Shown here: positions 6,755-14,164 of the stretch, piece by piece
Position numbering within the stretch: the stretch's first letter is position 1
Layout of the letters: every line of letters begins with the position of its first letter
DNA from: JBQCDV01 sp051960855
GTDB taxonomy: Bacteria > Actinomycetota > Actinomycetes > JAJZTN01
Assembly: GCA_051960855.1 (NCBI GenBank)
Contig: JBQCDV010000149.1
Span: forward strand, 1 to 21,939
Direction of reading: 5' to 3'
DNA length: 21,939 bases
Made by a program: the position numbers and the translations under genes
Notes under the pieces: model-generated
Database searches by the model: none
Told to the model about the DNA's origin: nothing
Seen by the model: the letters and a program-made list of their open reading frames with translations, nothing else

Positions 6755-8182
6755 TTACGGATGCGTCATTGCCAACAGGTCGAGCGCCTCGTCCAGCTGC
6801 TGCTCCGTGAGCATGCCCTGCTCGACGAACCCGCGGTCGATCACGACGTCGCGGATTGGCCGTCGCTCCTTCAGCGCCTGCTTGGCCACCGCTGCGGCGT
6901 TCTCGTAGCCGATGTACCGGTTGAGCGGCGTCACGATCGACGGGCTGCCCGAGGCGTACTCGAGACACCGGTCCGCGTCGGCCTCGATCCCGTCGATGCA
7001 ACGGTCCGCCAGCAGCCGCGAGACGTTGGCCAGCAGCCGGATCGACTCCAGCAGGTTGCGGGCAAGCATCGGCAGCATGACGTTGAGCTCGAAGTTCCCC
7101 GCGGCACCGCCGAAGGCGATGGCGGCATCGTTGCCGATCACCTGTGCAGCGACCATCGACACGGCCTCCGGCAGGACCGGGTTGACCTTGCCCGGCATGA
7201 TGCTCGAGCCGGGCTGCAGGTCCGGCAGCCGGATCTCGCCCAGGCCGGCGCGCGGTCCTGAGCCCATCCACCGCAGGTCCGTCGCCACCTTGTAGAGCCC
7301 GACGGCGATGGTGCGCAGCTGGCCGCTGGCCTCGACCAGAGCGTCGCGTGCCCCCTGGGCCTCAAAGTGGTCGCGGGCCTCGCGCAGCGGCAGCTTCGTC
7401 CCCTTCGCAAGCTCGGCGATGACGGCCGCGGAGAACCCCGGTGGGGTGTTGATTCCCGTGCCGACCGCAGTGCCGCCGAGGGGTAGCTCGGCGAGCCGGG
7501 GGAGCGTGGACTGCAGTCGCTCGATACCGAGCTCCACCTGGGTCGCGTAGCCGCCGAACTCCTGACCCAGCGTGACCGGCGTGGCGTCCATGAGGTGCGT
7601 GCGGCCGGACTTCACGATGCGCGCGAACTTCTTCTCCTTGCGGCGCAACGCCTTCGCGAGATGCGCGAGGGCTGGAATCAGGTCGCGTACGACAGCACTC
7701 GTCGCCGCCAGGTGAATGGAGGACGGGAAGACGTCATTGCTCGACTGCGACGCATTGACGTGGTCGTTGGGGTGCACCGGCCGTCCGAGCCGCTCGGTGG
7801 CGAGGGTGGCGATCACCTCGTTGGTGTTCATGTTGCTCGAGGTGCCAGAGCCGGTCTGGTAGACGTCGATCGGGAAGTGAGTGTCCCAGCGGCCCTCAGC
7901 CACCTCTGCTGCCGCGTCCTGGATCGCCGCGGCCATGTCCCTGTCGAGCACCTTCAGCCGAGCGTTCACCTTGGCAGCGGCCGCCTTGATGCGCGCCAGG
8001 GCCTCGATGTGCGACCGCTCGAGCGTCGCACCCGAGATGGGGAAGTTCTCCACTGCTCGCTGGGTCTGCGCGCGGTACTTCGCGTCGACGGGCACGTAGA
8101 CGTCGCCCATCGTGTCGTGCTCGACGCGGTAGCCCTCCGGGGGCTGACTGTCGCTCGAGGTGGTGGCGGCGCTCTGGGCCAT
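6755..8182 (-). CDS. fumC: class II fumarate hydratase
   Basis: A 475-residue member of the fumarase/aspartase superfamily that interconverts fumarate and malate in the TCA cycle, active as a tetramer in the cytoplasm. TGSGTSSNMNTNEV (110-123), HVNASQSSNDVFP (141-153), GRTHLMDATPVTLGQ (H196, proton relay region) and the signature GSSIMPGKVNP (325-335) are all present. Length is normal for the class II enzyme, and no other TCA gene is nearby. The ATG is chosen because GAAGGAG (complement of 8192-8198) lies 9 nt upstream. The frame stays open back to a TTG at 8281, through an array of 18-bp repeats, but that extension has no ribosome site. In M. tuberculosis fum (Rv1098c) and glpX (Rv1099c) are adjacent; here a sugar kinase gene lies between them. 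Confidence 0.95.
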   Translation of the reverse strand: MAQSAATTSSDSQPPEGYRVEHDTMGDVYVPVDAKYRAQTQRAVENFPISGATLERSHIEALARIKAAAAKVNARLKVLDRDMAAAIQDAAAEVAEGRWDTHFPIDVYQTGSGTSSNMNTNEVIATLATERLGRPVHPNDHVNASQSSNDVFPSSIHLAATSAVVRDLIPALAHLAKALRRKEKKFARIVKSGRTHLMDATPVTLGQEFGGYATQVELGIERLQSTLPRLAELPLGGTAVGTGINTPPGFSAAVIAELAKGTKLPLREARDHFEAQGARDALVEASGQLRTIAVGLYKVATDLRWMGSGPRAGLGEIRLPDLQPGSSIMPGKVNPVLPEAVSMVAAQVIGNDAAIAFGGAAGNFELNVMLPMLARNLLESIRLLANVSRLLADRCIDGIEADADRCLEYASGSPSIVTPLNRYIGYENAAAVAKQALKERRPIRDVVIDRGFVEQGMLTEQQLDEALDLLAMTHP

Positions 8183-8195
8183 GGTGCAGGGCTCC

Positions 8196-8267
8196 TTCGA
8201 CGTGGTCATGGCTTTCGATATGGGCAGGGCGTTCGATGTGGTCAGGGCTTTCGATGTCCCCAGGGGG
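8196..8267. repeat. 18-bp tandem repeat array in the fumarase leader
   Basis: Four head-to-tail 18-bp units: 8196-8213, 8214-8231, 8232-8249 and 8250-8267. The consensus is TTCGATGTGGTCAGGGCT on the plus strand. A degenerate fifth unit (from 8268) runs into the end of the sugar kinase gene. The start-codon region at 8180-8193 resembles part of a unit as well. The array fills nearly all of the 102 nt between the kinase stop and the fumarase start, and its edge forms part of the fumarase Shine-Dalgarno sequence. Confidence 0.85.
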
Positions 8268-8284
8268 CTCGACGCGGACAAGCG

Positions 8285-9253
8285 TCAGTGGGTGCCGGTG
8301 CGTGGCCCGTCTGTCCCGGCCAGCGCGAGGTCGAGCTCCCGGCGAGTCGGCGGGGCCGCGCCCTCGCGCTCGCAGCACAGGGCGGCTGCGACGCCGGCGC
8401 GCGAGAGGACCGCGGGCAGCGGCTCAGCGGCGCCCAGCGGTGGCCGCTGCGTCAGCAGTCCGTCGATGAGAGCAGCCATGAAGGTGTCGCCTGCGCCGAC
8501 GGTGTCGACCACCTGGACAGTGGGGGCCGGCGCGGTGACCGACCCCTGCCGCGCGAGCGCAAACGACCCCCTCGACCCGCGAGTGACGACCACCAGCTCC
8601 GTCCTGCCCTGGCCGAGCCAGCGACCGGCGACGGCCTCGTCTGGAAGATCGGGGTACAGCAGCGCCAAGTCGTCGTCGCTGGCCTTGACCACGTCAGCGA
8701 GCACCGCGAGCTCGTCGATGCGTGCCCGCGTGGTCTCCACGTCCCACGGCAGTGGGTCGCGGAGGTTGAGGTCGACCGAGATCCGCAGCTCCGGCCGGGC
8801 GGACGCGGCGCGCAGGGTGTCGAGGACGCGCCCCCGACCGGGCTCGAGGACGAGGGCGAGTGAGCCGGTGTGCAGCCACACGACGTCCTCGGCCACGGTG
8901 AACGGCTCGGGGTCCCAGGGGATGTCGAGCTCGTAGGTCGCTCGGCCGTCAACGTCGAGGGTGGCGCGGGCCGTTGCGGAGCGAGTGTCCGGCTGAATGC
9001 GGGAGCCCAGCTCGACGCCGTCGGCCTCCAGACCCGCTTGCAGAACGGCGCCCACGTCGTCCCCGCCGAGCGACGTCAGCAGTGTCACGTGCTGGCCGAG
9101 CAGGGACAAGCCCCGCGCGACGTTGGCCGGGCTGCCGCCGACGCGCTCGGCAACGGTCCCGTCCGGGCGAGGCACGTAGTCCAGCACCGTCTCGCCAATG
9201 ACGGCGACGTGGGCACTCCCGGGGGCCTCCGGCTGCTGCGTGGATTCAGACAT
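8285..9253 (-). CDS. PfkB-family sugar kinase (fructokinase-like)
   Basis: A 322-residue ribokinase-fold kinase. The N-terminal signature is GGSPANVARGLSLLG (39-53) and the C-terminal signature DTVGAGDTFMAAL (250-262), with D256 as catalytic base and GAG as the anion hole. CCEREGAAPPTRREL near the end resembles bacterial fructokinases, so fructose is the likeliest substrate, giving fructose-6-phosphate. Other hexoses or nucleosides cannot be excluded. The gene sits between fumarase and class II fructose-1,6-bisphosphatase, all on the same strand with gaps of 100-120 nt. There is no Shine-Dalgarno sequence; GATACT (complement of 9260-9265) lies 6 nt before the ATG, hinting at its own leaderless promoter. 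Confidence 0.88.
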   Translation of the reverse strand: MSESTQQPEAPGSAHVAVIGETVLDYVPRPDGTVAERVGGSPANVARGLSLLGQHVTLLTSLGGDDVGAVLQAGLEADGVELGSRIQPDTRSATARATLDVDGRATYELDIPWDPEPFTVAEDVVWLHTGSLALVLEPGRGRVLDTLRAASARPELRISVDLNLRDPLPWDVETTRARIDELAVLADVVKASDDDLALLYPDLPDEAVAGRWLGQGRTELVVVTRGSRGSFALARQGSVTAPAPTVQVVDTVGAGDTFMAALIDGLLTQRPPLGAAEPLPAVLSRAGVAAALCCEREGAAPPTRRELDLALAGTDGPRTGTH

Positions 9254-9259
9254 GGCTGC

Positions 9260-9265
9260 AGTATC
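9260..9265 (-). promoter_or_regulatory. possible -10 box for leaderless kinase mRNA
   Basis: GATACT on the minus strand is 6 nt from the ATG of the PfkB kinase, which lacks a Shine-Dalgarno sequence. It matches TATAAT at four of six positions; no -35 is evident. Confidence 0.35.
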
Positions 9266-9280
9266 GCCGCGAGCTCACCC

Positions 9281-9295
9281 GGCCGCGCCGCGGCC
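9281..9295 (-). terminator. possible short hairpin between glpX and the kinase gene
   Basis: GGCCGC-GCC-GCGGCC forms a compact GC-only stem in the 118-nt gap downstream of glpX. It could attenuate read-through into the kinase gene, but it is short and sits in very GC-rich DNA, so chance is possible. Confidence 0.3.
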
Positions 9296-9371
9296 TGCCG
9301 CCCGCACGCTCACGCCTGGGGCCCAGCCGGCCCAGCCGGACCGCGCGCGGCCAACCGTCGTGCTTGCCCAC

Positions 9372-10406
9372 TCACCGGAGGGTGACGACGTCGCCTCCCG
9401 AGTAGGCGCGCAGCTTGGTCAGCCGGTGTTCACTCTCGATGGTGCGGATGGTGCCGCTCTTGGAGCGCATGACGAGGGAGTGAGTGCGTGCCCCGCCGCT
9501 GCCGTAGCGGACGCCGCGCAGCAGCTCGCCGTCCGTGATGCCGGTCGCGACGAAGAAGCAGTTATCGCCCTTCACGAGGTCGTCGGCCTCGAGCACGCGG
9601 TCGAGGTCGTGGCCAGCTGCCAGAGCCTTGCGCCGCTCGTCCTCGTCGCGAGGCCACAGCCGGCCCTGCAGGACGCCGCCCATGGCCTTGATGGCGCACG
9701 CGGCGATGATCCCCTCGGGCGTCCCTCCGATGCCGAGCAGGAGGTCGACGCCGGTGCCCGGTCGCGCGGCCATGATGGCGCCAGCGACATCACCATCCGA
9801 GATGAAGCGAATGCGCGCGCCCACCTCGCGCACCTCGCGGACGATCTCCTCGTGGCGCGGTCGGTCGAGGATCACCACGGTGATGTCCGACACCGACGAC
9901 CCCTTGGCTTTTGCCAGGCGCCGGATGTTCTCGGCCGGCGACTCCCGGATGTCGAGCACCCCGTAGCCCTCCGGACCAGCCGCGATCTTCTCCATGTAGA
10001 AGACAGCGGACGGGTCGTACATGGCGCCGCGCTCGGCCACCGCCAGGACGCTGATCGAGTTGCCCATGCCCTTGCTGGTGAGCGTCGTGCCGTCGATGGG
10101 GTCGACCGCGACATCGCACTCGGGTCCGTTGCCCGCGCCGACGCGCTCGCCGTTGTACAGCATCGGCGCGTTGTCCTTCTCACCCTCGCCGATGACGACG
10201 ACCCCCGACATGGAGACCGTCGTGATGAGCTGGCGCATCGCGTCGACGGCCGCCCCGTCGGCGGCCTCCTTGTCGCCGCGTCCCACCCACCGGCCAGCAG
10301 CCATGGCTGCGGCCTCGGTGACGCGCACGAGCTCGAGGGCGAGGTTGCGGTCGGGCGCTTCCGGACCAACCGACAGGGCAGCAGGCACAGAACCGGTGTC
10401 AGTCAC
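9372..10406 (-). CDS. glpX: class II fructose-1,6-bisphosphatase
   Basis: A 344-residue GlpX-type phosphatase that removes the 1-phosphate of fructose-1,6-bisphosphate in gluconeogenesis. Visible features are EAPDRNLALELVRVTEAAAMAAGRWVGRGDK near the N-terminus, the metal-binding GEGEKD (73-78) and DPIDGTT (102-108) motifs of the lithium-sensitive phosphatase fold, RFISDGDVAGAI, and GIGGTPEG. It matches M. tuberculosis GlpX (Rv1099c), the main FBPase of actinobacteria. I chose the GTG at 10406 because TACAGT lies exactly 7 nt upstream, which implies a leaderless message. A GTG 16 codons earlier is possible but would place this -10 box inside the coding sequence. Confidence 0.95.
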   Translation of the reverse strand: MTDTGSVPAALSVGPEAPDRNLALELVRVTEAAAMAAGRWVGRGDKEAADGAAVDAMRQLITTVSMSGVVVIGEGEKDNAPMLYNGERVGAGNGPECDVAVDPIDGTTLTSKGMGNSISVLAVAERGAMYDPSAVFYMEKIAAGPEGYGVLDIRESPAENIRRLAKAKGSSVSDITVVILDRPRHEEIVREVREVGARIRFISDGDVAGAIMAARPGTGVDLLLGIGGTPEGIIAACAIKAMGGVLQGRLWPRDEDERRKALAAGHDLDRVLEADDLVKGDNCFFVATGITDGELLRGVRYGSGGARTHSLVMRSKSGTIRTIESEHRLTKLRAYSGGDVVTLR

Positions 10407-10413
10407 GAGCCGC

Positions 10414-10419
10414 ACTGTA
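10414..10419 (-). promoter_or_regulatory. -10 box for leaderless glpX mRNA
   Basis: TACAGT on the minus strand fits the TAnnnT consensus and is 7 nt before the GTG start of glpX. No Shine-Dalgarno sequence is present, so transcript and coding sequence probably begin together. Confidence 0.6.
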
Positions 10420-10480
10420 GGCGTGATCAACCGAGCGTGCGTCGCTCGGGACACGGGGGGCGCCCTCCCGTCGCCCTTGG

Positions 10481-10486
10481 GACAAT
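10481..10486 (+). promoter_or_regulatory. -10 box for leaderless DUF4245 mRNA
   Basis: GACAAT lies 6 nt before the GTG start of the DUF4245 gene. It is divergent from the glpX promoter, with about 60 bp between the two -10 boxes. Confidence 0.45.
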
Positions 10487-10492
10487 GGCGGG

Positions 10493-11068
10493 GTGAGCGA
10501 GCAGCAGCCGGAGGCGCAACCGCAGGTCACACGCCGACCGCCGCGGCGGGGCGGGACCGTCGGTGACCTGCTGCGCACGGTCGTGCTCGTCGCTCTCGCC
10601 GCTGGTGTGGTGCTCGTGCTGCTGCCGCGGCCGCAGGGGCCGACGGCCCGGGTGCCGGACCTCGCCGCCGAGGTCGCGACGGTGCGCCTGTCCTCGCCGT
10701 ACCCCGTCCTCGCGCCGTCGCCGCTGCCGTCCGGCTGGGCCGCGGTGCGGGCTGACGCTGACACCCGCGCCGGCGGTGCGGCGGTCTGGCGCCTGAGTGT
10801 GGCGACTCCAGACAACCGGGTGATCACTCTCGAGCAGAGTCGCAACGGCACGGGGACGCTGGCGCAGCAAGAGAGAGGCCACGCCAGCGACAAGGGTCAG
10901 GTCACAGTCGATGGCCAGCAGTGGCAGCGTCTCGAGCGCCTCGGCGCCGGTCCTCCGCGCCGCACTCTCACCCGGCCCGTCGGGGACTCCGTCGCCGTCG
11001 TCACGGGCGATGCCACCTGGCAGCAGCTCGAGACCTTCGTCAGCAGTCTGGAGGCGCCACGGGCCTGA
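10493..11068 (+). CDS. DUF4245 family membrane-anchored protein
   Basis: A 191-residue protein with a Pro/Arg-rich cytoplasmic N-terminus, one transmembrane helix (about 24-45, LLRTVVLVALAAGVVLVLLP) and an extracytoplasmic domain. The domain contains SSPYPVLAPSPLPSGWAAVRAD, WRLSVATPDNRVITLEQS and WQRLERL. Layout and neighbours match DUF4245 (homologue of Rv1100), which is conserved next to glpX in actinobacteria and has no established function. The positive-inside pattern suggests the C-terminal domain faces outward. No enzymatic motif is visible. The gene is divergent from glpX and convergent with xseB, with 40 nt between stops and no clear terminator. Confidence 0.85.
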   Translation: MSEQQPEAQPQVTRRPPRRGGTVGDLLRTVVLVALAAGVVLVLLPRPQGPTARVPDLAAEVATVRLSSPYPVLAPSPLPSGWAAVRADADTRAGGAAVWRLSVATPDNRVITLEQSRNGTGTLAQQERGHASDKGQVTVDGQQWQRLERLGAGPPRRTLTRPVGDSVAVVTGDATWQQLETFVSSLEAPRA

Positions 11069-11108
11069 TGTCGCCTCGCGCGCCGGCCAGGTGAGCTGCG
11101 GCTGCCGT

Positions 11109-11483
11109 TCAGGAGCGCTCTGGCGAACCTCCGTCGGGCGCGTTCCCGTTGCCGCCATCGCGGTCTCTCACGGCGTCGAGTCTCGCGCGTGCGCCGTCCA
11201 GCCAGCCCTGGCAAGCGAGGACAAGCGCCTCCCCGCGCTCCCACAGCCGCAGCGACTCCTCGAGTGTCGTTCCGCCTGACTCCAGCCGACGGACGATCTC
11301 GACGAGCTCGTCGCGTGCCGCCTCGTAGCTCGTCGACTGGATCGCCTGCGCACCGGCCTCCTCGTCGTTTGCGGTCGACTGCCCGGTGGTGGACTGCCCT
11401 GTGTTGGACTGCCCGGTGTTGGACTGCCCGGTGTTGGACTGCCCGGTATTGGCCTGGGTGCCAGCTGCCACGTCCTGCCTCAC
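11109..11483 (-). CDS. xseB: exodeoxyribonuclease VII small subunit
   Basis: Residues 50-108 form the whole conserved helical hairpin of XseB (SYEAARDELVEIVRRLESGGTTLEESLRLWERGEALVLACQGWL). This subunit assembles in several copies on XseA to form the single-strand exonuclease. The protein is 124 residues against about 75-90 for typical homologues. The extra N-terminus (1-49) is low-complexity and includes five pentapeptide units (four NTGQS, one TTGQS) encoded by 15-bp DNA repeats. The GTG start overlaps the xseA stop in GTGA, implying coupled translation. A second GTG four codons later has a GAGG about 6 nt upstream and could be used instead; both include the repeats. Confidence 0.88.
   Translation of the reverse strand: MRQDVAAGTQANTGQSNTGQSNTGQSNTGQSTTGQSTANDEEAGAQAIQSTSYEAARDELVEIVRRLESGGTTLEESLRLWERGEALVLACQGWLDGARARLDAVRDRDGGNGNAPDGGSPERS
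11376..11450. repeat. 15-bp in-frame tandem repeats in xseB
   Basis: Five head-to-tail 15-bp units with plus-strand consensus GGACTGCCCGGTGTT: 11376-11390, 11391-11405, 11406-11420, 11421-11435 and 11436-11450. The third and fourth are identical and the others differ by one to three bases. They encode residues 12-36 of XseB, a Gln/Ser/Asn/Thr/Gly tract. Such near-identity suggests recent slippage and variable copy number. Confidence 0.9.
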
Positions 11484-12733
11484 TCTTCCCGTCGTCTTGT
11501 CACATCCTGCGCCCCCGCCTCACCGACGCTGGTGACGACAGCGGCGAAGCGGCCGTCGGCGAGGCGCACCACCACCTCCGTCTCCGGGGCGAGGTCGGAC
11601 ACTCCCCGAACGACGCCGTCGTCGCTCCGCTGCACGATCGCGTATCCGCGGGCGAGGGTGGCGGCGGGGGAGAGGGCGTCAAGTCGCGCGGCGATGTGGG
11701 CGAGGTCGTGCTCGCGCCGTTCGAGGAGGTCCCCTAGCGCGCGACGGCCACGCTGCCGAAGCGACTCCACCTCGCCGCGACGAGCTGCGACAGCCGCATG
11801 GGGCTCGGCGAGGCACGGCCGGGTCTGAAGGAGCGCCAGCTGTCGACGTTCCTGATCGAGGCGTGACCGGACAGCGACGCCGGCACGCTGCCGCAGCCCA
11901 CGCAGCAACGCCAGCTGCTCGCCGAGATCGGGCACCAGACAGGAGGCCGCGTCTGTCGGTGTCGACGCGCGGACGTCGGCGATGAGGTCCAGAAGCGGGG
12001 TGTCGACCTCGTGTCCGATGGCCGACACCAGCGCTGTGCGCCGGCCAGCCACGACACGCAGCAGCGTCTCGTTGCTGAACGGCAGCAGATCCTCGACGGA
12101 GCCGCCACCGCGTGCGATGACGATGACGTCGATCGAGGGGTCCAGGTCGAGCTCTCGGAACGCCTGGCACACGTCCATCACGGCGTTGGGTCCCTGGACG
12201 GCCACCTCGCGGATGTCGAACTCCACCGCCGGCCAGCGTCGCCGGGCATTGCTGACGACGTCGCGCTCAGCGGCGGACCCTCGCCCGCAGATGAGGCCGA
12301 CGCGCTGGGGAAGGAACGGCAGCTGGCGCTTGAGCTCCCGGCGGAAGAGCCCCTCAGCGGCAAGGGTGGCCTTGAGAGCCTCGATCCGGGCGAGGAGTTC
12401 GCCCACGCCGACGGGCCGCAGGTCGTCGGCGGCCAGCGACAGGCTGCCCCGCGCCACCCAGAACGACGGCTTAGCGTGCACCACCACGCGGGCGCCGCTC
12501 TGCAGCGGCGCGGCCTGCGCGTCGAGGAGGCCGACGGGACACGTCACCGACAGCGACACGTCGGCATCGGTGTCGCGCAGCGTGAGGAAGGCCGTCCTCG
12601 TACCCGAGCGATGCGTGAGCTGGGCCACCTGGCCCTCCACCCAGACCGCGCCCAGCCGCCCGATCCACTCCGCGATCAGGCTCGACACCCGGCGCACCGG
12701 CAGCGGGTGCTCCGGTGACGTCGTGAGTGGCAT
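11480..12733 (-). CDS. xseA: exodeoxyribonuclease VII large subunit
   Basis: A 417-residue catalytic subunit. The N-terminal OB-fold (about 12-105) binds single-stranded DNA (AVWVEGQVAQLTHRSGTRTAFLTLRD). The nuclease core follows: GLICGRGSAAERDVVSNARRRWP (146-168), ARGGGSVEDLLPFSNE (207-222) and GHEVDTPLLDLIADVRASTPTDAA (240-263). A helical coiled-coil region follows, then SPAATLARGYAIVQ near the C-terminus. The enzyme degrades single-stranded DNA from both ends into oligonucleotides. The ATG is chosen because TACGGT lies 6 nt upstream, suggesting a leaderless start; the frame is open for 99 further codons upstream without coding character. It overlaps xseB by 4 nt and is divergent from ispH. 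Confidence 0.94.
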   Translation of the reverse strand: MPLTTSPEHPLPVRRVSSLIAEWIGRLGAVWVEGQVAQLTHRSGTRTAFLTLRDTDADVSLSVTCPVGLLDAQAAPLQSGARVVVHAKPSFWVARGSLSLAADDLRPVGVGELLARIEALKATLAAEGLFRRELKRQLPFLPQRVGLICGRGSAAERDVVSNARRRWPAVEFDIREVAVQGPNAVMDVCQAFRELDLDPSIDVIVIARGGGSVEDLLPFSNETLLRVVAGRRTALVSAIGHEVDTPLLDLIADVRASTPTDAASCLVPDLGEQLALLRGLRQRAGVAVRSRLDQERRQLALLQTRPCLAEPHAAVAARRGEVESLRQRGRRALGDLLERREHDLAHIAARLDALSPAATLARGYAIVQRSDDGVVRGVSDLAPETEVVVRLADGRFAAVVTSVGEAGAQDVTRRREE

Positions 12734-12739
12734 GAGGCG

Positions 12740-12745
12740 ACCGTA
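12740..12745 (-). promoter_or_regulatory. -10 box for leaderless xseAB mRNA
   Basis: TACGGT on the minus strand, 6 nt before the xseA ATG, with no Shine-Dalgarno sequence in between. Confidence 0.55.
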
Positions 12746-13066
12746 CCGGCCGTGTGCGCCGGTCCGGCCGCGTCGTCCACACCCCTCGCATGCGCCTCTG
12801 GGGTGGCCGAGGGCGCGACCAGCCAATAGCGTCGAGTGAAGACCAGACACACGTCGGCAGCCGCGCAGGTGGAGCGGGCCGGTGGTGAGGACCCGAGGGG
12901 AGCGGCGATGCCCGTACGCGGCCGAGTGCTGACGGGCGAGGTCCCGGGAGGCCCGCAGTCCTCGCCCACGAGCCGGGTGCAGGCAGCCGCCGTCGCTGTC
13001 GAGGTGGCCGGCGGGAGTGTGACGGAGCACGCGGCCGAGCGCGTGGGGCAGCAGGCGTCAGGAACC

Positions 13067-13072
13067 TACGAT
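13067..13072 (+). promoter_or_regulatory. -10 box for leaderless ispH mRNA
   Basis: TACGAT, a good TAnnnT match, ends 6 nt before the ispH ATG. The intervening GGAGAC is too close to act as a normal ribosome-binding site, so a leaderless start is the simplest reading. Confidence 0.6.
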
Positions 13073-13078
13073 GGAGAC

Positions 13079-14059
13079 ATGCCCGAACGCCGCCGCCTCC
13101 TCCTCGCCGCGCCCCGCGGCTACTGTGCTGGCGTCGATCGCGCCGTCGTGACGGTCGAGAAGGCGCTGGAGCTCTACGGGCCGCCGGTCTACGTCCGCAA
13201 GCAGATCGTGCACAACACCTATGTCGTCCGCAGCCTCGAGGCCAAGGGCGCGGTCTTCGTCGACGAGACCGACGAGGTGCCGGAGGGCGCCACCGTCATC
13301 TTCAGCGCCCACGGAGTGGCTCCCGTGGTCCATGACGAGGCGCGCGCGCGGTCGTTGAAGACGATCGACGCCACCTGTCCCCTCGTGACGAAGGTCCATC
13401 ACGAGGCTCGCCGCTTCGCCGCCGAGGACTACGACATCCTGCTCATCGGTCATGAAGGCCATGAGGAGGTCATCGGGACCTCCGGTGAGGCGCCGAAGCA
13501 CATCCACCTCGTCGGCGGCCCGGACGAGGTGGACGCGGTCGAGGTCCGAGACCCCAGCCGTGTCGCGTGGCTGTCTCAGACGACTCTGTCCGTCGACGAG
13601 ACCATGGCGACGGTGACGCGACTTCGGGAGCGGTTCCCCGCGCTGATCGACCCCCCGAGCGACGACATCTGCTACGCCACGCAGAACCGCCAGGTAGCGG
13701 TCAAGGACGTCGCCCGGCAGTCCGATCTCGTCATCGTCGTGGGCTCCCGTAACTCGTCCAACTCGGTGCGGCTCGTCGAGGTCGCGCGCGAGTGCGGCGC
13801 CGAAGCGTTCCTCGTCGACAGCGCCGACGAGATCGACGCGGCGTGGCTGGACGGCACCGCCGTCGTCGGGGTCACGAGCGGCGCCAGCGTGCCGGAGATC
13901 CTGGTGCGCGATGTCATCGACGTCCTCCAGCAGCACGGCTTCGGCGAGCCCGAGACGGTGCACTCGGCCGAGGAGAGCCTGCTGGTCGCGCTGCCGCCGG
14001 AGCTGCGGCGCGACCTGCGCCGGGCCGAGGCAGCGGCGGACGAGCCCGCGCCGGCCTAG
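13079..14059 (+). CDS. ispH: 4-hydroxy-3-methylbut-2-enyl diphosphate reductase
   Basis: A 326-residue LytB/IspH, the last enzyme of the non-mevalonate (MEP) isoprenoid pathway, making IPP and DMAPP. The three iron-sulfur cluster cysteines are present: C16 (RGYCAGVDRA), C100 (IDATCPLVTKVH) and C198 (DDICYATQNRQ). So are substrate-site residues H45 (IVHNTYV), H78 (SAHGV), E130 (GHEGHEEVIGT) and the SRNSSNS loop near 223-229. Length is standard, with a short charged tail (RRAEAAADEPAPA). The ATG begins exactly where family members begin and is 6 nt after a TACGAT box. Its product feeds the prenyl transferase encoded earlier in the window, though the two are not in one operon. It converges with the DUF6542 gene, 105 nt apart, with no clear terminator. 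Confidence 0.96.
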   Translation: MPERRRLLLAAPRGYCAGVDRAVVTVEKALELYGPPVYVRKQIVHNTYVVRSLEAKGAVFVDETDEVPEGATVIFSAHGVAPVVHDEARARSLKTIDATCPLVTKVHHEARRFAAEDYDILLIGHEGHEEVIGTSGEAPKHIHLVGGPDEVDAVEVRDPSRVAWLSQTTLSVDETMATVTRLRERFPALIDPPSDDICYATQNRQVAVKDVARQSDLVIVVGSRNSSNSVRLVEVARECGAEAFLVDSADEIDAAWLDGTAVVGVTSGASVPEILVRDVIDVLQQHGFGEPETVHSAEESLLVALPPELRRDLRRAEAAADEPAPA

Positions 14060-14164
14060 AACCGCCTAGACCTTTGTAGACGGGCCGGCCTGGGCACCGA
14101 ACGTCCCACTTCCGCAGTCTCTCGGCGCCGGAAGGACTGGCCTTCACCCGCAGGGCGTCGGCCC

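Larger units (their letters stand above)
12734..13078. other. 345-nt intergenic region between divergent xseA and ispH
   Basis: It holds two outward leaderless-type promoters, at 12740-12745 (minus) and 13067-13072 (plus). A frame from a GTG at 12836 stays open and runs in frame into ispH, giving an 81-residue extension that is low-complexity and unlike known IspH N-termini. I see no strong hairpin, repeat or RNA gene. In M. tuberculosis a small gene (Rv1109c) lies at this position; I see no equivalent. Confidence 0.45.

Noticed and set aside
8196..8267. CRISPR array
   Set aside because: The repeats are contiguous with no spacers and there are no cas genes; the same applies to 11376-11450.
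8183..8281. 33-residue N-terminal extension of fumarase from a TTG
   Set aside because: No ribosome-binding site at the TTG, the extension is repeat-encoded, and the ATG at 8182 has GAAGGAG at good spacing and gives the usual length.
9198..10496. Long open frame (432 codons) antisense to glpX and part of the kinase gene
   Set aside because: It covers clear coding sequence on the other strand and its translation shows no recognisable motif; a codon-bias shadow.
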